DNA of 64,000 bases from Thinopyrum elongatum (lineage: Eukaryota > Streptophyta > Magnoliopsida > Poales > Poaceae): positions 322,232,929 through 322,296,928 of the forward strand of contig CM022301.1 in assembly GCA_011799875.1 (NCBI GenBank). Reading direction: 5' to 3'. The notes beneath the pieces were generated by a model. The model was not told the origin of the DNA. It did not search any database and worked only from the letters and a program-made list of their open reading frames with translations. Of the stretch, positions 54,056 through 64,000 are shown piece after piece (positions within the stretch are counted from its first letter, which is position 1; every line of letters starts with the position of its first letter). The position numbers and the translations under genes were made by a program.

Positions 54056-57000
54056 GCATCATTGAAATCATCATGCCTAGCTAAAAAGTCATTAAACAAA
54101 AGCTCTTGTTGGGAGACAACCCAACACTTATACCTATTGTTTTTGTGTGTTCACATGATTAGGCTACTGTGGTAATCATGTTTTATAGCTTTTGTTTCAA
54201 TAAAGTACCAAGTAAAGCCTTTGGGATAGTGTGGATGATAGTTGACTTGATTCTGTGCAAAAACAGAAACTTTTGCGCCCAGTAACAGAATTGTTAAAAT
54301 TCACTGGAGCGTTTAAAAACTCTGAATTTTTTACAGTTGATGGGTATGCAAATTTTCTACGTTTCCCTAATTGTACAGAATTTTTGGAGTTACATAAGTA
54401 TGACTATAATTAAGATCTTTACGTACTATTCTGTTTTTGACAGATTCTGTTTTCAATGCATAGTTTGCTTGTTTTCTAGTTTCTATGGCTTATATTGCTC
54501 AATATAAATTGTGAAAATGAAAAGGTACAGTAGGCATTGTGTGATAACAATTATGAATCTTGTCTTTGGCAGTACCAAAGTGAATGATTTGTCTTTATCA
54601 TACTAACCTATCTCACGAAGTTCCGTTAAGTTTTGTGTGATTGAAGTTTTCAAGTTTTGGGTGAGATTCCGATATGAGGAGAATAAGGAGTGGCAAGACC
54701 CTAAACCTGGGGATTCCAAGGCACCCCAAGGTAATATTCAAGGAATACCCAAGCAACTAAGCTTTGGGATGCCCCGGAAGGCATCCCCTCTTTCGTCTTC
54801 AACATTATCGGTAACCTCACTTGGAGCTATATTTTTATTCGTCACATGATATATGTTTTTCTTGGAGCATCATTTTATTTTATTTGTATTTGCTTTCTGC
54901 TATTTATAATAATTTTTTGCATCTTTTACTTCAATAAAAATGTCAAGTATAGCCTTTGCCATGCTTATTTTGCAAGTCTATATGTGGCTGTTTGAAAATA
55001 GAAATTTGCACGCTAGTGTGTGAATTCTTGAGAAAAGTCAGAAAATGATAAAATGTTGAAATTTTTTGCACAATAAGAAATGATAAATTTTCTACAGTTT
55101 GGTAAATTTTAATAATTTTTGGAGTTAGGGAAGTGTGAGTAAAATTACACTCTTTACAGACTGTCCTGTTTAGACAGATTGCTGTTATGTTTGCATATGT
55201 TTGCTTGTTTAATGATTCTATTTGAGGATAGGAGTATTAAATATGCAGAGGCATTTAGTATGCAATGTTAAATAATAAATTTTAGTGATTTTTTACAGTA
55301 GAGAATGATAAGGTGTTGCATTGATTCATACTAACTTTTCGCACGAGTCCTTGTTGAGTTTTTTGTGGATGAAGTTTTTAAGATTTAGGGAAACCGTGGT
55401 ATAAAAGGAATTAAGGAGACACAAAAGCTCAAGCTTGGGAATGCCCAAGGCATCCCAATATATTATTTCAAGAAGTCTCAAGCATCTAAGCTTGGGGATG
55501 CCCCAGTAGGCATCCCACCTTTCTTCATCAACAATTATCGGTTAGCCTCGGTTGAGCCTAAGTTTTTGCTTCTTCACATGTTGTGTGCTATTCTTAGAAT
55601 TTCATTTTATTTTGTTTTGGTTGCTGTTTTAATAAAATACTTAGATCTGAAACTTTTAAATAAGAGAGAGTCCTCACATAGCTACCTATTTACTTAACTA
55701 CTCATTTGATCTTCACTTATATCTTTTTGGAGTAGTTTGTCGAACACTCTCATGCTTCACTTATATTATTTTGAGAGTTGATAATAGTGATGACAATTTG
55801 CACAAGGTATGAAATTGGTCCCAAAGTGATGGATGTTCAATAAGGATGTAATAAAAACTTTCATGTCGATCATTGGATATGATAAGTTTGATTCCTTGCA
55901 ATAATTTTGCGATATGAGATAATAATATGTGAATCATGTTGGTGAGTAATTATGCTTTAGTAAGAATATTGGTGTTATGGTTTGTGATTCCCTATGCAAG
56001 AACGAAAGTCAATAGTTATGCAATGAAATTACATCCTACTTGTAGTGCATTATTCGGTGTTAGTTATGTTTAATGCTCGTTTATGATCGTTTTCGTTTCT
56101 TGGTTGGTCGCTTCTCAATCTATTTGCTAGCCTCCACTTGTATTAAGTAGGAATAATACTTGTGCATCCAAAATCCTTAAACCAAGTTGTGCCAAATGAG
56201 TCCACCATACCTACCAATATGCGGTATTTCCCTGTCGTTCCAAGTAAATTTGTATGTGCCAACTCTAATTTTCAAAATAAATTTCCTTTTTGTGTGCTTG
56301 TACCGCTCATGAAGCGGCAGGGGGTGGCCAATATTTTCCATGCTAGATGTGTTATTCTCAAGATGAGTGTTTATTCACTTGTCATTGCATGAGAGTACGG
56401 CAATAATAGGGATGCCCAGTCCCGAAATGAAAAAGAAATTTACTTTATGTTGTCAAATAATAAATTCCTTGGAAAGTATCGGTATGGACGGCACCCGTGG
56501 ATACGGCTAGTCGTGGAGTGTCAAATTATGGTGGAAAAAGGAATAAACTTTATTTTATGTTTAGGAACCGCCTATGATATATCTAGCATGGAAAGTGTTG
56601 GGAATTACTCAGTCTTTTTCATTGATGGGAAAAGTATGCCTCCCAAAATATTTTTTATCTCTCAATTTAAGCTTTGAGCTCTGGCACCTCTACAAATCTC
56701 TGCTTCCCTCTGCGAAGGGCCTATCTATTTACTTTTATGCAAATTTTTATTTTTATTTGAGTCTCCATCTTCTCTTATAAAGCACCAACTAGGGAGCACT
56801 ATTGTCATACTTGTGCATTGGATGTAGCTAATATTTGAGTGTGTTTCATGAATGGATCAATGATTGAGCATAATGGGCTAGGGATAGCTTTATTTAGCAT
56901 TGATATTTTGAAAGACATGGTTGCTTATTGGTATGCTTGAGTATTGAAGTCTTCATGTCAAATTATAGACTATTGCTTTGAATCATTCAAGTCCAAATGT

Positions 57001-57246
57001 CCATGCTACAAAATAAAGAGTATATGATGAATATGATAGGTAGCATTCCACAACAAAAATTCTGTTTTCAATTGCTACTCTATCATGATGAGTTTTATGA
57101 GAAAGAGTTGCTGTTATGATGCTAGGAAAAGTGATTGAAATTATCATTGATCAAACTTATGCACTATGCTAGCATTCACACTTCATAAATTATTTCTTTT
57201 GTCATTCACCTACTCGAGGACGAGTAGGAATTAAGCTTGGGGATGC
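54056..57246 (+). other. G3 3' internal region without pol
   Basis: Colinear with G1 28165-30489. It has TTGTTGGGAGACAACCCAA, hairpins formed by GGGATGCC...GGCATCCC (54766-54787, 55495-55516), a short ORF at 56162-56392 and another at 56447-56677 matching those of G1. A second round of the AAAGCCTTTGG/CAGAAACTTTTGCG-type segment (from about 54950) suggests an internal duplication. Confidence 0.75.
57209..57246 (+). other. G3 hairpin and polypurine tract
   Basis: CCTACTCG AGGA CGAGTAGG (57209-57228), then AATTAAGCTTGGGGATGC and the LTR at 57247, identical to G1. Confidence 0.8.
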
Positions 57247-58003
57247 TGATACGTCTCCAACGTATCTAGAATTTATGAAGTATTCATGCCATGTTTACAA
57301 CAATTTTATATGGGTTTGGTATGATTTGCATGGCACTAACCCGGACTGACGCTGTTTTCAGCAGAACTACCGTGGTGTTGTTTTTTGTGCAGAAATAAAA
57401 GTTCTCCAAATACAACGAAACTTTTTGACGATTTTTTTTGGGAACAAAAGAGGCACTAGAAGCTTCGTGAGAGGACCAGAAGGTGAAGGAGGTGAGCACA
57501 ACCCACCAGTGCGCGCTTGGGCCCTTGCCCGTGTGCAGGTGGGTTGTGGTCACCTCGAGGCCCATCTTCGCGTGAAACCAACGCCAAAAAATCCTATAAA
57601 TACATAAACCCCCAGAAATAACCCTAGATCAGAAGTTCCACCGCCGCAAGCCTTTGTAGCCACGAAAAACCAATCTAGACCCCGTTCCGGCACCCTGCCG
57701 GAGGGGGAAATCATCACCGGTGGCCATCTTCATCATCTCGGCGGCCACCATGGTGAGGAGGGAGTAGTCCACCCTCGGGGCTGAGGGTTTGTACTACTAG
57801 CTATGTGTTTAATATCTCTCTCGTGTTCTTGAGTTGGCATGATCTTGATGTATCGCGAGCTTTGTTAATATAGTTGGATCATATGGTGTTTCCCCCTCTC
57901 TGTCATGTTGTGATGAATTGAGTTTTACCTTTGAGATTTTGTTTTTTATCGGATTGAATACTTTTATGGATTTGAGAACACTTGATGTATGTCTTGCTAT
58001 GAA
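57247..58003 (+). repeat. G3 3' LTR, truncated
   Basis: Matches 51480-52238 with few differences until TCTTGCTATGAA, then switches to Copia RNase H sequence at 58004. Confidence 0.9.
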
Positions 58004-58154
58004 CTCCATTCGTGAACAAGCCAAGGATGGAGACATAGAAATTTGCAAGATACATACGGATCTGAATGTAGCAGACCCGTTGACTAAGCCTCTTCCACGA
58101 GAAAAACATGATCAGCACCAAGACTCCATGTGTGTTAGAATCATTACAATGTAA
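58004..58154 (+). pseudogene. C2 left copy: RNase H tail
   Basis: Reads NSIREQAKDGDIEICKIHTD and on to TKPLPREKHDQHQDSM, ending TAA at 58152-58154. It corresponds to the last about 50 residues of the C1 frame 7040-8323. The polypurine tract follows at about 58169-58187. Confidence 0.85.
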
Positions 58155-58187
58155 TCTAGCTTATTGACTCTAGTGCAAGTGGGAGAC

Positions 58188-59935
58188 TGAAGGAAATATG
58201 CCCTAGAGGCAATAATAAAGTTGTTATTTTATATTTCCTTATTTATGATAAAGGTTTATTATTCATGCTAGAATTCTATTGATCGGAAACCATAATACAT
58301 GTGTGAATACATAGACAAACACCGTGTCCCTAGTAAGCCTCTACTAGACTAGCTCGTTGATCAAAGATGGTTAAGGTTTCCTAACCATGGACATGAGTTG
58401 TCATTTTATAACGGGATCACATCATTAGGAGAATGATGTGATGGACAAGACCCATCCGTTAGCTTAGCATAATGATCCTTCAGTTTTATTGCTATTGCTT
58501 TCTTCATGTCAAATACATTTTCCTTCGACTATGAGATTATGCAACTCTCGGATACCGAAGGAATGCCTTGTGTGCTATCAAACATCACAACGTAACTGGG
58601 TGATTATAAAGATGCTCTACAGGTATCTCCAAAGGTATCTGTTGAGTTGGCATAGATCGAGATTAGGATTTGTCACTCCGAGTATCAGAGAGGTATCTCT
58701 GGGCCCTCTTGGTAATACACATCATAAGCTTGCAAGCAAATGACTAAGGAGTTAGTCACGAGGTGATGTATTACGGAACGAGTAAAGAGACTTGCCGGTA
58801 ACAAGATTGAACTAGGTATGAAGATACGGACGATCGAATCTCGGGCAAGTAACATACCGATGGACAAAGGGAATTACGTATGTTGTCATAACGGTTCGAC
58901 CGATAAAGATCTTCGTAGAATATGTAGGAGCCAATATGAGCATCCAGGTTCCGCTATTGGTTATTGACCGGAGAGGTGTCTCGGTCATGTCTACATAGTT
59001 CTCGAACCCGTAGGGTCCGCACGCTTAACGTTCGATGACGATATAGTATTATATGAGTTATGTGATTTGGCGACCGAATGTTGTTCGGAGTCCCGGATGA
59101 TATCACGGACATGACGAGGAGTCTCAAAATGGTCGAGAGGTAAAGATTGATATATAGGACGATGGTATTCGGACACCGGAAGTGTTCCGGAGGGTACCGT
59201 GTACATATCGGATCACCGGAAGGGGTTCCGGGCACCCCCGGCAAAAGATATGGGCCTTATGGGCTAAGAGGGGAAACGCACCAGCCACTAGGGGCTGGTG
59301 CGCCCCCCATATGGGCCGAACTAGGAGGAGAAGGAAAGAGGGGAAGAGAAAGGGAAGGGGGGGATTCGGCCTCCCCTTCCCTCTCTCCCCCCTCCTCTTT
59401 CCTTCCCCCTCCAACTAATATGGCAGGGGGCGCGGCCAAGGGGAATCCGATTCGACCTACTTGGGGCGCCTCCTGGCAGCCTCCCCTCTCCCTCCCACCT
59501 ATATATATGTGGGGGGCGCCTTAGCACACACCAGACAATTACCTAGCCGTGTGCGGCGTCCCCCTCCATTGTATACTACCTCGGTCATATTTTCGTAGTG
59601 CTTAGGCGAAGCCCTGCGGAGATCACTTTACCATCACCGTCACCACGCTGTCGTGCTGACGGAACTCATCTACTACCTCGACGTCTTGCTGGATCAAGAA
59701 GGCGAGGGATGTCACCGAGCTGATGTGTGCAGAACTCGGAGGTGCCGTACGTTCGGTACTCGATCGGTGGAGCGCGAAGAAAGTTCGACTACATCAACCG
59801 CGTTGTGAAACGCTTCCGCTTACGGTCTACGAGGGTATGTAGACACACTCTCCCCCTCGTTGCTATGCATCTCCATGGATAGATCATTGCGTGTGCGTAG
59901 AAAAAAATTTGTTTTCCATGCATCGATTCCCAACA
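58188..59935 (+). repeat. C2 LTR (shared by tandem copies)
   Basis: 1748 bp, TGAAGGAAATATGCCC to GATTCCCAACA. Same family as the C1 LTRs in inverse orientation. Confidence 0.9.
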
Positions 59936-61169
59936 GTGGCATCATGAGCCAGGTCTATGCGTAGATGATATGCACGAATAGAACACAAAGAGTTGTGGGT
60001 GGTGATAGTCATACTGCTTACCACCAACATCTTATTTTGATTTGGCGGTATTGTGGGATGAAGCGGCCCGGACCAACCTTACATGTCCACGTACATGAGA
60101 CCGGTTCCATCGACAGTCATGCAACTAGTTTTGCATAAAGGTGGCTGGCGGGTGTCTGTTTCTCCTACTTTAGTTGAATCGAATTTGACTGCGGCCGGTC
60201 CTTGAAGAAGGTTAAAACAGCAAACTTGACGAATCGCCGTTGTGGTTTTTGCCGTAGGTAAGAACGGTTCTTGCTAGAAGCCCGTAGCAGCCACGTAAAA
60301 CTTGCAACAACAAAGTAGAGGACATCTAACTTGTTTTTGCAGGGTATGTTGTGATGTGATATGGTCAAGACATGATGTGATATACGTTGTTGTATGAGAT
60401 GATCATGTTTTGTAAGTTATTGGCAACTGGCAGGAGCCTTATGGTTGTCGCTTTATTGTATGAAATGCAAACGCCATGTAATTGCTTTACTTTATCACTA
60501 TGCGTTAGCGATAAATGTAGAAGCAATAGTTGGCGAGACGACCACGACGCAATGATGGAGATCAAGGTGTCGAGCCAGTGACAATGGAGATCATGATGAT
60601 GCTTTGGAGATGGAGATCAAAAGCACAAGATGATGGCCATTTCATGTCACATATTTTGATTGCATGTGATGTTTATCCTTTATGCATCTTATTTTGCTTA
60701 GAACGGCGGTAGCATTATAAGATGATCCCTTCACTTAATTTCAAGATAAAAGTGTTCTCCCTGAGTATGCACCATTGCTACAGTTCATCGTGTTGAGACA
60801 CCACGTGATGATCGGGTGTGATAGACTCTACGTTCATATACAACAGGTGCAAGACAGTTTTGCACATGCGGAATACTTGGGTTAAACTTGACGAGCCTAG
60901 CATGTACAAACATGGCCTCAGAACACTGGAGATCAAAAGATCGAACATGAATCATATAGTAGATATGATCAACATAGAGATGTTCACCATTGATTACTAC
61001 CCCATCTCACGTGATGATCGGACATGGGTTAGTTGATTTGGATCACGTATCACTTAGATGACTTGAGGGATGTCTATTTAAGTGGGAGTTCTTAAGTAAT
61101 TTGATTAATTGAACTTAATTTATCATGAACTTAGTCCTGATAGTATTTGCATATCTATGTTGTAGATCA
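59936..61169 (+). other. C2 primer site and leader
   Basis: TGGCATCATGAGCCAGG (59937-59953) is a degenerate tRNA-iMet primer site. The rest is colinear with the C1 leader and has no convincing gene. Confidence 0.75.
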
Positions 61170-62414
61170 ATGGCCCGTGCTACCATTCCCCTGAATTTTA
61201 ATGCGTTCCTAGAGAAAGCTAATTTGAAAGATGATGGTAGCAACTACACGGACTGGGTCCGTATCTTGAGGATTATCCTCATTGCTGCACAGAAGAATTA
61301 TGTCCTTGATGCACCGCTAGGTGACAAGCCCCCTCCCGCTAATGTAGACGCTTTGAACGTCTGGCAGACATGGTCTGATGACTACTCTATAGTTCAGTGT
61401 GCCATGCTTTACGGCTTAGAACCGGGACTTCAAAGACGTTTTGAACGTCATGGAGCATATGAGATGTTCCAAGAGTTGAAGTTAATATTTCAAGCAAATG
61501 CCCGGGTTGAGAGATATGAAGTCTCCAACAAGTTCTATAGCTGCAAGATGGAGGAGAACAGTTCTGTCAGTGAACACATACTCAAAATGTCTGGGTATTA
61601 TAATCACTTGACTCAGCTAGGAGTTGATCTTCCAGTTGATTGTGTCATTGACAGAGTTCTTCAATCACTGCCACCAAGCTACAAAGGCTTCGTGATGAAC
61701 TATAATATGCAAGGGATGAACAAAACAATTCCCGAGCTCTTCGCAATGCTTAAGGCTGCGGAGGTAGAAGTCAAGAAGGAGCATCAAGTGTTGATGGTTA
61801 ACAAGACCACTAGTTTCAAGAAAAAGGGCAAGGGAAAGAAAGGGAACTTCAAGAAGAATGGAAAGCAAGTTGCCACTCCCGGGAAGAAGCCCAAAGCTGG
61901 ACCCAAGCCTGAAAATGAGTGCTTCTACTGCAAAGGGACTGGACACTGGAAGCGGAATTGCCCCAAGTATTTGGCGGATAAGAAGGATGGCAAAGTGAAC
62001 AAAGGTATATTTGATATACATGTTATTGATGTGTACCTTACTAATGCTCATAGTAGCGCGTGGGTATTTGATATTGGTTCGGTTGCTCATATTTGTAACT
62101 CGAAACAGGAGCTACGGATTAAACGAAGATTGGCTAAGGACGATGTGACAATGCGCGTCGGGAATGGTTCCAAGGTCGACGTGATCGTCGTCGGCACACT
62201 ACCTCTACATATACCTTCGGGATTAGTTTTAGACCTGAATAATTGTTATTTGGTTCCAGCGTTAAGCATGAACATTATATTTGGATCTTGTTTAGTGCGA
62301 GACGGTTATTCATTTAAATCAGAGAATAATGGTTGTTCTATTTATATGAGTAATATCTTTTATGGTCATGCACACTTGAAGAGTGGTCTATTTTTTGTTG
62401 AATCTCGATTGTAG
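61170..62414 (+). CDS. C2 gag and protease
   Basis: Open frame from ATG 61170 (MARATIPLNFNAFLEKANL), the same start as C1, containing a UBN2-type Copia gag (FQANARVERYEVSNKFYSC), a Lys-rich linker, the zinc knuckle CFYCKGTGHWKRNC and the protease region WVFDIGSVAHIC. The active site reads D-I-G where D-T-G is expected. The frame ends at 62414 because a T run (about 62389-62394) carries one extra base relative to C1, shifting out of pol. Gag itself is intact. Confidence 0.87.
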   Translation: MARATIPLNFNAFLEKANLKDDGSNYTDWVRILRIILIAAQKNYVLDAPLGDKPPPANVDALNVWQTWSDDYSIVQCAMLYGLEPGLQRRFERHGAYEMFQELKLIFQANARVERYEVSNKFYSCKMEENSSVSEHILKMSGYYNHLTQLGVDLPVDCVIDRVLQSLPPSYKGFVMNYNMQGMNKTIPELFAMLKAAEVEVKKEHQVLMVNKTTSFKKKGKGKKGNFKKNGKQVATPGKKPKAGPKPENECFYCKGTGHWKRNCPKYLADKKDGKVNKGIFDIHVIDVYLTNAHSSAWVFDIGSVAHICNSKQELRIKRRLAKDDVTMRVGNGSKVDVIVVGTLPLHIPSGLVLDLNNCYLVPALSMNIIFGSCLVRDGYSFKSENNGCSIYMSNIFYGHAHLKSGLFFVESRL

Positions 62415-63534
62415 TGATACACATATTCATAATATTGATGCCAAAAGATGCAAAGTTGATAATGATAGTGCAACATATTTGTGGCACTGCCGTTTAGGTC
62501 ATATTGGTGTAAAGCGCATGAAGAAACTCCATGCAGATGGGCCTTTGGAATCACTTGATTATGAATCATTTGATACTTGCGAACCATGCCTCATGGGCAA
62601 GATGACTAAAACTCCGTTCTTTGGAACAATGGAGCGAGCCAATGACTTATTGGAAATAATACATACCGATGTATGCGGTCCGATGAGTGTTGAGGCACGC
62701 GGCGGGTATCATTATTTTCTGACCTTCACATATGATTTGAGCAGATATGGGTATATCTACTTAATGAAACACAAGTCTGAAACATTTGACAACTTCAAAG
62801 AATTTCAGAGTGAAGTGGAGAATCATCGTAACAAGAAAATAAAGTTTCTACGATCTGATCACGGAGGCGAATATTTGAGTTACGAGTTTGGCCTTCATTT
62901 AAAACAATGTGGAATAGTTTCACAACTCACGCCACCTGGAACACCACAACGTAATGGTGTGTCCGAACGTCGTAACCGTACCTTATTAGATATGGTGCGA
63001 TCTATGATGTCTCTTACCGATTTACCACTATCGTTTTGGGGTTATGCATTAGAGACAGCTGCATTCACGTTAAATAGGGCACCGTCTAAATCCGTTGAGA
63101 CGACACCGTATGAACTATGGTTTGGCAAGAAACCTAAGCTGTCGTTTCATAAAGTTTGGGGTTGCGACACTTATGTCAAAAGGCTTCAGCCTGATAAGCT
63201 CGAACCCAAATCGGAGAAGTGCGTCTTCATAGGATACCCTAAGGAAATAATTGGGTACACCTTCTACCACAGATCCGAAGGCAAGATCTTTGTTGCCAAG
63301 AATGGAACCTTTCTAGAGAAGGAGTTTCTCTCGAAAGAAGTGAGTGGGAGGAAAGTAGAACTTGATGAGGTAATCGTACCTTCTCTCGAATTGGAAAGTA
63401 GTTCATCACAGAAAACTGTTCCCATGATGCCTACACCAACTAGAGAGGAACCTAACGATAATGATCATGAAACTTCAGATCAAGTTACTACTGAACCTCG
63501 TAGGTCGACCAGAGCACGATCCGCACCAGAGTGA
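62415..63534 (+). pseudogene. C2 integrase
   Basis: The frame restored after the T-run shift (open from 62383) covers the GAG-pre-integrase zinc region (WHCRLGHIG, CEPCLMGKM), integrase core residues (HTDVCGPM; SDHGGEYLSYE; RNGVSERRN) and the integrase C-terminus (KCVFIGYP). TGA at 63532-63534 interrupts it where C1 has TGG. Confidence 0.85.
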
Positions 63535-64000
63535 CATGGTAATCCTGTCCTAGAAGTCATGTTACTAGACCATGGCGAACCTACGAATTATGAAGAAGCT
63601 ATGATGAGCCCAGATTCCGACAGATGGCTTGAGGCCATGAAATCTGAGATAGGATCCATGTATGAGAACAAAGTGTGGACTTTGGTGGATTTGCCCGATG
63701 ATCGGCAGGCCATAGAGAATAAATGGATCTTCAAGAAGAAGACTGACGCTGATGGTAATGTTACCGTCTACAAAGCTCGACTTGTCGCAAAAGGTTTTCG
63801 ACAAGTTCAAGGGGTTGACTACGATGAGACTTTCTCACCCGTAGCAATGCTTAAGTCCGTCCGAATCATGTTAGCAATTGCCGCATTTTATGATTATGAA
63901 ATCTGGCAAATGGACGTCAAAACTGCATTCCTTAATGGATTTCTCAAAGAAGAGTTGTATATGATGCAACCAGAAGGTTTTATCGATCCTAAAGGTGCTA
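63535..64000 (+). pseudogene. C2 reverse transcriptase, 5' part, cut by the window end
   Basis: Same frame as the integrase beyond the TGA: NPVLEVMLLDHGEPTNYEEA, WIFKKKTDADGNVTVYKARL, then KTAFLNGFLKEELYMM and the open end. It lacks the catalytic YVDD segment only because the window stops. Confidence 0.85.

Larger units (their letters stand above)
51480..58003 (+). mobile_element. G3: second Gypsy LTR retrotransposon lacking pol
   Basis: The 5' LTR starts at 51480; the 3' LTR starts at 57247 and is cut after about 757 bp at 58003. It has a tRNA-Asp primer site, one 261-codon ORF of unknown type and about 3.2 kb of non-coding sequence colinear with G1 28165-30489. No gag, protease, RT or integrase was recognised. 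It inserted into the right flank of the MULE region. Confidence 0.88.
58004..64000 (+). mobile_element. C2: Copia element of the C1 family, tandem-type arrangement, runs off the window
   Basis: The order is RNase H tail (58004-58154), polypurine tract, LTR (58188-59935), primer site, leader, gag-protease, integrase, RT (to 64000). An LTR with pol on its left and gag on its right, in one orientation, is what unequal recombination between LTRs makes. The left copy was then cut at 58003/58004. Confidence 0.88.

Noticed and set aside
1..64000. CRISPR arrays, rRNA or tRNA genes
   Set aside because: No regularly spaced repeats with unique spacers and no rRNA or cloverleaf tRNA sequence were seen; the tRNA-like matches are retrotransposon primer sites.

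Overview
This window is nuclear chromosomal DNA of a grass, almost certainly a Triticeae species (wheat, Aegilops, barley or rye relative). The evidence is nested LTR retrotransposons of types typical of Triticeae (Copia LTRs of the Angela/BARE/WIS kind, Gypsy LTRs opening TGATACGTCTCC), a long-LTR chromovirus, MULE DNA transposons, and a few intron-containing plant genes in between. There are no bacterial operons, rRNA, tRNA or CRISPR arrays. Species and family names are from recognition, not from a search.

Layout. 1-1180 is the 3' end of one Copia element (A). 1181-30654 is a Gypsy element without pol (G1), split at 5228 by a minus-strand Copia element (C1, 5228-28164, perfect 5-bp duplication GTAAA). 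One LTR of C1 is in turn split by a 14.2-kb minus-strand Gypsy chromovirus (G2, 12910-27089, perfect 5-bp duplication CATTA, LTRs of about 4.16 kb). G1 ends abruptly inside a broken F-box gene (30655-31440). The right end holds another pol-less Gypsy element (G3, 51480-58003), also cut, fused to a plus-strand Copia element of the C1 family (C2, 58004 to the window end) in the order RNase H tail, LTR, gag-pol.

The gene island is 31-51 kb: an F-box pseudogene (minus), a two-exon subtilisin-like protease (minus, 33794-36424), a small MULE with roughly 255-bp terminal inverted repeats and a GC-rich, gene-like core (37243-38539), a MITE-like element (40766-41078), a seven-exon gene for a ubiquitin-like/SAYSvFN membrane protein (minus, 41513-43656), a gamma-glutamylcyclotransferase-like gene (plus, 43890-44505) placed head-to-head with it, a 5'-truncated LINE-like insertion, a 26-bp minisatellite, and a large MULE region (about 45.5-51.5 kb) with a decayed transposase gene, a GRF-type zinc-finger gene and a convergent ORF in the position that mudrB has in maize MuDR.

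The two genes at 41.5-44.5 kb and the subtilase look intact. Nearly all transposon genes carry stops or frameshifts. The observations I rate highest are an extra ORF upstream of gag in the chromovirus with a possible dsRBD-like pattern, the three-gene MULE, the Pack-MULE-like element, the divergent gene pair with a 233-bp shared promoter, and repeated hairpin/polypurine motifs shared by the two pol-less Gypsy elements.
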